Shown here piece after piece: positions 51,421 through 62,041 of a stretch of 64,000 bases of DNA. Every line of letters starts with the position of its first letter. Position 1 is the first letter of the stretch. The position numbers and the translations under genes were made by a program. The stretch comes from Plectrocnemia conspersa (lineage: Eukaryota > Arthropoda > Insecta > Trichoptera > Polycentropodidae), in contig VTFK01000010.1 of NCBI GenBank assembly GCA_009617715.1, forward strand, positions 620,001-684,000. The letters run 5' to 3'. Below the pieces are notes generated by a model. That model was not told where the DNA came from and ran no database searches. It worked only from the letters and a program-made list of their open reading frames with translations.

Positions 51421-52460
51421 GGGGATGGCCAACTTGTTCAGGATTGCGATCGACTATATTTTTTTTGCCATTCTGCGATTATCGATTACAATACTGTTAG
51501 TACCGATACCGGTTATACAGGTATTGGGACAAATATTGACCTTCGGTACTACCAGTATTGCAAAATAAAATACTAAATATTTTTTTTTAATGAAATTTTT
51601 GAAGGATACGTGTCAACATAAAAGGAATACTTCTGCTTCATCTCAGAAAAGTCTTGTAATTCCAAGTAATTTTGTTATGTAAAATGACCGCATCGCTTTT
51701 TTATGATAGGGAAAGCAAAAGCAGGTCTTGCATACACGAAATTATTTTTACTATTTGCACATTTTTATCTCAATTCAGACATATTTTTACCCAAATAATC
51801 CACGGAATATGCTTCACTAAATATAGTAATAAATATTAGCAATAAGTGAGACTCACTAATTATGTTTAAATAAAATTCGTATTAAATTTTTTTGCGTGAA
51901 ATGTTTTTAACAAAAAAAACATTTCACGCAAAAAAAATTTTTTTTAACAAAAAAAACATTTTTAATTAGAAAATAATGCAATATATTTTTTTTCTGCTAC
52001 TAACTAAAATATATTGTACTAGACAATATAATTAAAATGTCTTGACTGGTGTTTGTGAACAACTTGATTTATCTTTTATTTTTTTAAGAATATAAATTTT
52101 AAAAATAAAATCTTATTTTCTATTTTTGTAACAACTAAATATTGTTGTTTTTTACGTTACATTATTGAGAGTGCACAAAAAAAGTTTCAAATTTTTAAAG
52201 CACTTATGTATAACATAATTTATTTAAAAAATGCAAATCTATGAATTATAAAACAAATTGCTTATATAATAGTTGCCGGGGTATTCGAATGATTTGGTTT
52301 TTCTAATCATTAAAAATGGTGAACCATGCGAGCCGTACTTGGATTTTTTTGCTCAATTAACCAAAATAATAATGGAAATACCGGTAAATACCGGTATTAA
52401 ATGTTTTACCTCGGTAATACCGGTATTAAAAATTTCGGTATTATTGCAATCTCGACTTAA
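51420..52460. mobile_element. Possible non-autonomous element with ACCGGTAT-rich ends
   Basis: The left end holds ACCGATACCGGTTAT and further GGTATTGG and CGGTAC words. The right end holds several ATACCGGTATT words. The ends are roughly inverse (GATTGC/ATACCG words). Such ends occur in some hAT-like elements, but the limits and a target duplication were not found. The interior is AT-rich with no recognisable protein. Confidence 0.4.
51887..51936. repeat. Perfect 22-bp inverted repeat
   Basis: The core GCGTGAAATG and its inverse CATTTCACGC, flanked by T and A runs, pair exactly over 22 bp around a 6-nt loop. The A-rich right arm is followed by a second TTTTAACAAAAAAAACATTT-like copy. Confidence 0.88.
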
Positions 52461-53059
52461 TTAGTGACTGACTTATTTTGATTTTATGATTTGAATGAAA
52501 TTTTTGTGGTTATTTCATTAATAATTATTTTTAGTGCAAAATTTATTACGTTATAGTACAATATAAAATAAATATAGCCAAAGAATATTTAATGGAAAGA
52601 CTATATTTTAATTTGTCTTTAGAAATATATATTTGCCGAAATATTAGACTTTCAAAGAAATATTACATTACAAAGTGATATGGTCTTTTTTAAACACTAT
52701 AATATTATTATTTGCTACTGTAAATACATATATATATAATAAATTGCGCCATAATTATTTTTTTTAATTAACAAACGTTTTTTTAAAAAATCTTGGACAC
52801 GTGTTTTTCTGCGTTGAAATTATTACAAGTATTTCTTTCTTAAAGTCCCTAATGTTAAGAAATCTGTCAAAGCGTTTATTCCTGAGATCTTTGATCTTAA
52901 CTAAAGCTAGTCTTTTAAACACATAAATGCTACTCATCAAATAACATATGCTGCTGCTTTTACCTTATAAATTTAAATTTAACCAACTTAGACTCTATGT
53001 GAAATAAGTCAAGAAAGCTTAGCGCCATAGAGACAATTTTTATCAAGCAGATTTTGATT

Positions 53060-53560
53060 ATATCCTTTGGTTACTGGTCGGTGAAATGACCATTGTTTCT
53101 CTTGTAAGGCATGAACACATTTTGTGTGTGTCTAAGAAGCGATGCAATTGGATCACAAACATTCTCATATGTGATTCCCAAGAGGTGTCTCGAACCAGCA
53201 TAATAAAATTTGTGACATTTGGTAACAGAGGGGAGAGACGCAGAAGGGAGGCACAGGAGAGACCCCACGGAGCTACAGCAGCATAGATGAACAGAGAGCA
53301 TCACAAGAACATATCTTGACAACTCCCAGCTATTCCTCCGAAATCACAGCCGACCATAATACAACTCGACACGCCAACGAATACTCTCCGAGCTCTAAGA
53401 TATGCCTGTTAGCGGCATCTACGTGTATCTATATATGGTAATAACTGTTACCAGCTTTTTGGCGTCATATTTGGTCTCAAAACCGATTGTGAATATGTCG
53501 ATATATTGTGTCGCGATCTACTTGTTTGTCAGGCCTGTTATATGATATATTCATGATAAA
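53060..53560. other. GC-richer, probably mobile-element-derived DNA
   Basis: A purine-rich stretch (GGGGAGAGACGCAGAAGGGA) followed by CACAGCCGACCATAATAC. The minus frame 53071-53322 contains SVTKCHKFYYAGSRHLLGIT, not assignable. Possibly the remains of a retroelement. Confidence 0.3.
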
Positions 53561-54339
53561 TAAATATGATCTATAATCTGATAATGAATAAGATATGACA
53601 TTTTCCATCACGAAAAGGTATTTATTTTTTTAAATAAAAATTGAAAACACGAGGACGTTTAAAACCGGCTAACCAGTTCTTGATTTTTAAAAAAACAATG
53701 TTTATTTTTTCGGACGGTTTTTTTAAAGCCCAACAATATACTATGTATCGGAAACAAATATTTTCAGCGATGTATGTTCAATTAAGAGAGTGACTCATAC
53801 AAAAACAGGGAAACATACCTATAATAGAGAATTTGAAGCTTTTGTTATTTAGTTTCATCAGCACCAGTCAAAGTATTCGGAATTACAATTTATAAGTATG
53901 CTTCAGACAAGATCACTAAGGACACTTGATTGAACAAAAGCATGATTTTTATGTATAAAAGATTTTTACAGTAAGTAGATTAGATGCATTATGATTTATC
54001 CATAATTATACAAAATTTAATTTATTTGGTATGTGAATAAATAAATTAATAAATACTATACAATAAATGCAGCAATTTTTTTAAGTATAATTAAATCAAC
54101 AATTCAATACAGTAAAAGTTCCATTATTTTCGATTTTCTGTTCAATTCCGATCTGAAAACGCAGTTTCCCATTCAAGTGTTGCAATGGCTCAAATAACTC
54201 CAACTCACACAACGACACGTAAATAAAACTATTGATTCGCAAATTTGCATAGAATACAAGCACCTACATAGTATAATTGGGGTTTGGCGTTAATATAACG
54301 TAAAATTATTCGAACCTCAATTTCTATAGCACATCAAAG

Positions 54340-54560
54340 TCATTATTGTATGGCGCAATTTGTGCAAGTGCTTAAACGCCCGAGACCACAGTCGAGCTTT
54401 AGAGAGCTTCGACCGCAGCATCCGAGCAATTAAAGCGAGTTCTCTAAAGCCTGGCCAGGTAATGAATACCTTCTATCCCGTCGACCGCCATTGGCTGACG
54501 ATATTAACGACGTTAGATCAGGGACGCTGTTTGATTTCAAAGATGTAAGATTTATTATCA
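54340..54560. other. GC-richer patch with donor-like word
   Basis: Mixed composition; GCCTGGCCAGGTAATG near 54450 would be a good splice donor context on the plus strand. The plus frame 54360-54548 has no domain. Role unknown. Confidence 0.25.
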
Positions 54561-55499
54561 ATCTGAGAAATCCCAAGCGAAGAGAGAAAGTAAACAATAT
54601 TACCATAAAAATATGTGGGTTAATTGTAAAGTTTGTAACCTAATAATGATACTTAATTTTCAAATTGACCTAATTTTTCAATATAACCGCATTGAGAGCA
54701 TTCTATTCAGGGATGCGAAACATAAAAATAGTTCATGAAAACTGCTTCCCACTATTGATTTTTTAAGGAGGTTTGAAAACAGATTGAAGTCAGACAAAGC
54801 TTTATCATATAAATAAAGTTGACAAGACAACAAAACATTGCATTATATCAATTAAAATGTTATTTTGGTTAAGTTGCTATGTTATTCTAGTACTAGTCAA
54901 AAAGTTAAAAAGTTGATTTAGTATTTTTTGCTTCCTTGAAAATTAGTGTTCTTTTTCGAAATGTCTTATTTACATGAAATGCGTGGTCTTAACAATTTTA
55001 ATCACCATTAATCGGCGATTCTGTAAAGCAGTAAGACAAGAATAAAGGACGTGATCGCGACTCTCTAGGGCAGTTGAAAATGATTGTCGTACTACATAAA
55101 GTGCTTTATCGAATAGACGCTACGACAAGAATGCAATTAATTATATCCCAACGATCCGAGAAAAAATGTTTTAAGATATAAATACAGATATGACCCGTAC
55201 TTCTTATAAAGATATCTGAGAAATTTTATTTAAACCCTTTTAGACAACAATGAGTACTTCTCTTCGCTGGAATTCCAGAATATGTAAATCGCCAATGGAT
55301 TGTTTGAGATACGCGCTCCACATAACGAAGCCAAAGATTCTTGACGTCTAATTACAAATTTTGGCTTAAACTTCACTCCCATGACAGCGACGAAATAATT
55401 TATGCTTAAAACTTCAGTGGAGTTTTTTTTTGTTAAGACAAAGTTTGATATTAAATATTGTTATTATTTAATTCGTTGTGCAACAATTGAAAAATGTTT

Positions 55500-55730
55500 T
55501 TTGTAGGCTATAGGCGTGTGGGCTAGCGGATGCGAAGAGGGAAGCGGCAGCTTCTGAAATTTTTGATGGCCTGAAGTGTAAATGTCTCTGAGACGGTCTC
55601 CAGAAGAAACCTCAGACAAAGTGTCGGAAAGGAAGGGATTCTTGGTGTCTGCGTTCCCATGACATATTCATTGCATCCTTAATGGGGGATTTTTTGCTCA
55701 CATCTCTTTGGTGGTTAAAAAGTGAGACGA
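55500..55730. other. GC-richer patch, unclassified
   Basis: Purine-rich mixed sequence next to the minisatellite. No frame or motif supports a call. Confidence 0.25.
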
Positions 55731-55879
55731 GTTTTTTTTTAAAACAAATTGCTTTGAGGTAAATCAGATTGTACGGGTTATATTTCCTTAAGGTGACGTA
55801 TATTTTAAGGCAATAAATTAAATAGAATTTAATTCAACTCAGAATAAAAAACGAATCTCGATCAGAATTTTATTAACAG

Positions 55880-56060
55880 CCTGGTCATAATTATATTATT
55901 TAGAGTCAGAAAAATATCATATAGTTAGAATAAAAATACCACACGGTCAGAATAAAAATATAGTATGATCAGAACTAAAATAATAAATGGTCATAAATAT
56001 ATTATTTAGGGTCAGAGTAAATATTCTGACCATTTAATATAAATTTTGACCAATGTAATA
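55880..56060 (+). repeat. Degenerate minisatellite, GGTCAGAATAAAAATA-type unit
   Basis: Units of about 25-35 bp headed by GGTCA or GTCAGAA recur several times. TGGTCATAA.TATATTATTTAG.GTCAG appears twice, near 55882 and 55997. Followed near 56030 by the inverse word TCTGACCA. Confidence 0.7.
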
Positions 56061-56299
56061 AAATATAAAGTCTGACACAACCGTGTTGAAAATCATACCC
56101 AAAAAATACGAGTCATATTTTAATTCTTGCTGATTTATAGCGTGTACCTTGTGATTTGAGCTGTTAAAAGGTTTCTCACAGTGGTGAGCCTATTTTTCTT
56201 TAGAAAATTTATACGCTCTATCACTATCTTATTGATCTTTTTTAAAAATTAAATAGCCTCAGTTATTTTTTCTAGTAAATAAAAGAGTAGTTAAATTGA

Positions 56300-56870
56300 T
56301 AAACTTCTAATTAATCTGGAAAATATAAGATCGTGATACTTGACAACCCTGAAAAGTAGCCACAGTGACCAAGTAGCTACGAATACTCCAAAACACTCCG
56401 GTCACCAGCATATAATAAATAGTCAGATGCGTCTTTGATAATAAAAAAGAGCAGAGGATCCAAATTCGACCTCTGCGAAACTCCAAAATTAACGAAATGC
56501 TTAACAGAGCAACGATTACCATAGCTCACATACTAATGATGGCTACTCATGTAATTAAAAAAACCAAATAAGCTCGAGTAACTGAAGTTAATTAACGTTT
56601 AAAAAAGAAGTTTATGACAATCTTTATCGAATGTTTTGTTAAAGTCTGTATAGCTTATTTAGAATCAAGGAACACAAGAGATTAGTGACCGTTAAAAAAC
56701 GCAGCCGAAAACCGTGTCGTTGGTCTACTAACTCCTGTCGATAGTGATTATGTATATGACAAGAATAACGATAAGTCTAAACTTTTTTATACACGATCAA
56801 GGTAATTTTCGAACATCTCTATGAGTCAGGAAACGATGAAGTTTTTAGTGACAGCTAAGATAATAGGATT
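56300..56870 (-). mobile_element. LINE reverse-transcriptase fragment
   Basis: The minus strand shows, across frames, YTDFNKTFDKDCHKLL (palm block), SYGNRCSVKHFVNFGVSQRS, NLDPLLFFIIKDASDYLLYAGDRSVLE: the GVPQGSNLGPLLF block and a YADD box mutated to YAGD. Several stops and frameshifts. Inactive. Confidence 0.72.
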
Positions 56871-57844
56871 ATAACACGATGTTAAATTTTATCCAGTATT
56901 AAATCATATAGTATGATTTTATATAATTACATTTTTACAATTCTCTACCTGATCAATTGATTAGAAAATTAATAGTAAAAGTTTAAGATATAATATCAAA
57001 TCTTTCAAATGACCCAGAATGATTTTCATATACATATATAATAATTAAAGTTGTAATACACACTGTTGTTGTTTATAAAAAAATTAAATGGAGAGTTATG
57101 TGATGTATAACCCGCAAACCATAAAAAAATACAACATAACAAATTTTTGGTGAGGCCAAAGGGTCGAGAAGGAGACAAGATGAGTGGCTATTTATCTCTT
57201 GGCAAAAGAGCACTCCACATTCACGAAACAATGGGAATTAAGGAGCTGCCGGTTATATTGTTTGTAAATCCGATCCGACTTAAATGAAGCGAAACATCGC
57301 CAAAAGTCATTGTCTGTGCCGGAAAATTATAGCTCGATTTGCTTACATTAAAAATCGACAACGATTATGCTAATTTATGTTTGTTTTTCGCCATGATTTC
57401 TACAAATCGGACAAATGAGATCCGAAGAATCGAGGCGAAATTCTAAGAATAAAAATATAATTGAAATTCAAAACCATATCGGCAATTAAATATGAATTTT
57501 GTAGGCATTTGTATTGTAAGAATATTATAATAACGACTATGCTTTGTGTAACAATTTCAATAAAATAATAAAATGAAATTTCCCAAAAACTTTTCATAAA
57601 ATTTTGTATTGTAAACCAACGATTCTTTGCATTGTTCTATAACGTATTAAATATCAAAGAAGAATACTGATATAATATTATACATTATACATTTTCATAT
57701 CCGTCAATTTTGTAACGATGTCGACTTTTATATTCAATACCCTCTTTATACAGTTCAAATTACATAAATACGCTTTCAAAGCCGTTATTATATATGCAGT
57801 ATGTTTCATGAATATATAACAAAATGATCCTTTAAATTTTAAGC

Positions 57845-57879
<35 letters not shown>

Positions 57880-59229
57880 AAAAATCATGTTATTAAGATG
57901 TTTAAAGCTTAACTTCATGTCTAATTTAACCACATCTTAAACCAATAATTACATACATATATTTATATTTAAATTTTAATGATGACTAACTTTATTGGTT
58001 TCTTATATTATTTATTAAATTGCTCATTAACATTTGTAAAATACACATTTCGTTTAACAATAAGATGGACTACGTAACTAACAAAGCACATGCAAGCTTT
58101 ATTTGACGTATAGCTTTAACCTAAACCTCTCAATTGCTACAATTTCTCTTATATTATGATGTATAGCTTTAATAGGAGCCGCCCATATGGTGAACGACAT
58201 CCCTAAGCTTATCGTCGTTGAAATATGAATCGAAATAACCGTTTTCGAAGGGCGGAGTGGAAAGGTTCCGGTTAACGTCCGGATCGTTATTAATAAAAAT
58301 TACTGACTAAACAAAAAACAATACAAAAAATGTGAAACGAATTGGAAATGGGGCGAAATATTGCTGGCTTTTTGAGTACGATGACCCGAAAAATATGATA
58401 AGCTTGTTTTCGGTTTCGATCGTGGCGTTCGTTTAATTGAAACTTTCAATATTTCATTCGGACACGCAAAACGGAAACGCTTATTGGATTTTCAGCACGA
58501 TGACACAAAACGATTTTAGGAATATGCATATAAAATACTATACAAACACAAAGTATTCAGGGTTTTTAAAATATACGCGGATTCAAAAAAATTATTTAGA
58601 AACGATAATATAATCAAAGATGTACAGTAATCTTATAAACTATTTATGCTTAAGCATAAATTGAAACTACTGTTGTATTGAAATGTGTCAGATCACATAC
58701 ATATATTTGAATAGTTTCATAGTACATGAGGATATTGCTCGTAATTTCAAGACAACCTAATCGCTCAAGTAGCATATTGGCCGATTGGTTACTAAATCAC
58801 CAACGTGAAGTTATAAGCTTCTTATAACAGGACAGACCACAGTCAATTGTGTATCTAAAACCCTACAAAGACAACAACTCACAATCTTCTCACTTTAGGA
58901 TTATTTTGTAAGTGAAAAATGACAGCCAATGCATGATTTGTTGAATTATTTTGGGTTGATTTGTTATGTATGTGATCTTTACACATCACTGCTAAGATAT
59001 ATAAGCTTTATGATTGATACAAATAAGTAAACATTGAACATATCTCAATGTCAAAGAGTCGCTCTTGAAACATCGAAGCCTCGAGCATTTCAGACTTTCA
59101 AAATCATTCATTTGAGAAACCCTGTATAAATATTTTCCTACCATTGTCAGCCCCAAGCATTCAACATGTGGAAACGACAATAAAAAAATCTCAAAGGGAA
59201 TTAGATCATGTAGACCGGCGGTGAAAAAA
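56871..59229. other. AT-rich DNA with two GC-richer patches
   Basis: Patches at about 57160-57330 and 58160-58500 look like conserved non-coding DNA. The frame at 58992-59234 (minus) has no recognisable domain. No gene supported. Confidence 0.35.
57848..57877. repeat. (AT)n microsatellite
   Basis: Uninterrupted alternating TA for about 30 bases. Confidence 0.97.
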
Positions 59230-59319
59230 GGCAAGATCCGACAAAAGGCATCGCGATACTTTCATGCGGGCCTCTCTCGTCCCTTAACCCTTTGCGGCCG
59301 GACCTCGCGATTTTAATAA

Positions 59320-59589
59320 GAAAGACCGATATTGTTCGATGCGACGTTTATTGGCCGTGACGCGGCACGTTCTCGTCACCCCATTCTTATTTCACTTTTC
59401 ACGGAATTTAATATTGCCAAGTCCTTTGTCGCCAGATACGAGTTTATGACGGTGGCCGAGTACCTAGGTATGTTCGCTGAAAAAGGGTTTGCAGAAATTC
59501 GAGAATACGACCTAAGCGAGTTTATGCCAAATCCTAGGTTTATATACAGGAGTAAAACAGGATTTCGCTTTTATAGAGATATATTTTAG
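59320..59589 (+). other. Candidate short open frame, uncertain
   Basis: Open from 59320 to a TAG at 59587, with an internal ATG at 59446 opening MTVAEYLGMFAEKGFAEIRE. Composition and codon use look more coding-like than most frames here, and it lies in a GC-richer island (59230-59600). No domain recognised; no splice sites proven. Could be a conserved non-coding element by composition alone. Confidence 0.25.
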
Positions 59590-59871
59590 TAATGCGATAT
59601 CGAAGGACAGGACAGCGGAAGAAACACAATATACTCGTACTTATGTATTTGCGCATTTTCTATATCAGCGTTTGCTTGACTGCATTTTTATTAAAAAAAA
59701 TCTTAGGGTTCAATCTAGTATGAAAGAAAATAAATAAAATCGGATGTGTGTTTGTATATAATACTTCAAATAATACAATGTATTTCAACATATGAGAAAT
59801 ATTCGAAAAGCATTTTATTTTAGTATTGACTAAAACATCTTATATTGATGCATTGGGAAATTTGTCTGATT

Positions 59872-59909
59872 TGATCAAACTATCATGACTTGACATGATA
59901 GTTTGATCA
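59872..59909. repeat. Perfect 16-bp inverted repeat
   Basis: TGATCAAACTATCATG and its exact inverse around ACTTGA. Not linked to any gene end seen here. Confidence 0.9.
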
Positions 59910-62041
59910 TGATAAAAAAATGATAATCTGTATCATAAATATACATATTTTGAAAATAAATAAAAATTAGTAGTTCGGATTATCCGTGTTTTTTTATTTA
60001 TCTGAGCCCTTCCTCCGGATAATTGATAATTATTATTTTTTTAATTATTCTTAAAATATTGTTTTAATTTTTGTTAGTGACAGTAAACTCTTGTTTAATA
60101 ACCATAAATTATCCACAGGCAGCCCTATTATTTATTAAAAAATAATCGCAATAATTCGACTACTAACCGAAATTTGATTACCTATCCAAAGTTTCTAACA
60201 AAGGAGACTTTTCTGAAATTGATATTCCACTCAACACTTCTAGTGCGTATCCTCCATAGGTAACAAGATTCTGTTCTACTATCCTTTATATATCGAGATT
60301 AATTTGACAAAGGTCCAAAAGGGGGTTTAACATTTGCCAAAATGCAATCAATGGCAGTGAAACGGGTCGCGTCAGCTTTTGCACAATCTGACACGTCTTT
60401 TCCAAACAGAATTAAACCTACGTGCCGATAATAAAGAAACTCTTTAAAGGTCTGGGTGCAAAAAAATAACACACACCCCTTTAATTTAATATGTGGAGTT
60501 CATTACGCGGATGCTGGTCGTAGGAAGAATAATGTGCTTGCTCGTCGACTACGCTACACACTTTGTGCTACGGAAATTTAATGTAAACAGTTTTTCATCC
60601 TTTTGAAATGTTAAAAAAATAAACTTAAACGTTTTAGCTCTAATCTCATACCGATCCATTCACTACTCTTTTAATATTATATCGAGTTAACAATAATATT
60701 ATTTAATTTATTCTCTCGTCTACACCGTAGCGCGCACGAATTAGCGCTCAGTCTTTGTGAAATTACAGTTATTTTCATGTATTTTTCACTAAGACGCATA
60801 AATCTATGTGTTACTTAACATGTTTGCTTTGAAGTTTAATTAAATTCGCGCATCGGGGAAGATTCGCACGAGTGACACTCAAAAAGTGTATGTATACCTA
60901 CGACGTGCACGAGAATTTAACGCAAAAATTTTGGAGACCCATATATTTTACATTTTGCACATGGCACAAGATTTTATATACACATACATATATATATATT
61001 CATATCTTAAACAAAGATTTTCAGCTTATTATTTTTTTATGAATAACATACTCGATATATACATGTATAATATATACACAAAATGTAAATTGTTAAGCTC
61101 CATATTTCTTAATTTTATATTATCGTCAAGAAACTGTGCTTTATTTTAATTAATTAAAATCAACTGATAGTGAGATTTTGTAAATGTATCTCTTATTCTT
61201 ATTTTAAGCATTTTTATTAATTTGTTCGCGTGGTTTATTTTATGGCAAGACCGCGAACAATAGAGTTATATTTAGCCATTTCGCACTGTTGTTTCAGTGA
61301 CAATGAAATTGTCAAATTTTCTTGAGACGCTTTTTTACGACTAACTGCCATGTTAAAGATGAAAGTAATTTTCGTAGCATATGAATCAGACTCAAAGAGC
61401 AACGCGACAATAATATAATAATAAAAAACAGGTGATTATATATATAAAGACATCATTTTCGGGAATTTTAGATTTATTTACAAATAAATAAATCAACGAA
61501 ATCTTCATTTTTTATTATATAGATGTATATATATTATTTAATTCTAAATTACTTTTTCGTTAAAATGTAAGCTTCTTTGTTTAAGTTTATAATTAATACG
61601 GCTACTTGTGACAAGGGATTCGGTGTCGAGATAACCTAGAAATTTATTCCTGGGAATTCCCGTCTTTAGTGCCTTTTCGTGTCCCGGAACTTTGAAAAAA
61701 TTACCCTAAAAGATTATCTGTTTATATACTAAAGCAGTTGTCACAAAAAATAAACTTTATCGCTAGAAATTTTGCAGTGATAAAAGCAAAAAATAATAAA
61801 CATGCAATCAGCTGCTACCAATGATTTTTTTCCTCAAAATTTTGCCCAAAAATATTTAAATATTATGGAAAATATATAAGAACGACGTTTTTATTTTTTT
61901 CTAATATAATACATACTGATGACGATTTAATTATTACGACTATAATTTAAATATCTAAGAATATTAAGCAAACAACTAATATGTCACCAAAATATTTCTC
62001 ATTTAAAAAATAAAAATTTAGTGGACGAAATGACTTGAAAA
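59910..62041. other. AT-rich DNA with a GC-richer patch
   Basis: 60290-60580 is mixed composition (CNE-like, includes CAATCAATGGCAGTGAAACG). Otherwise low-complexity; the open frame 60886-61149 is tyrosine/isoleucine-rich from ATA/TAT repeats and not credible as a gene. Confidence 0.4.

Noticed and set aside
60886..61149. 87-codon frame as a gene
   Set aside because: Tyrosine/isoleucine-rich product of ATA/TAT repeats; no domain.
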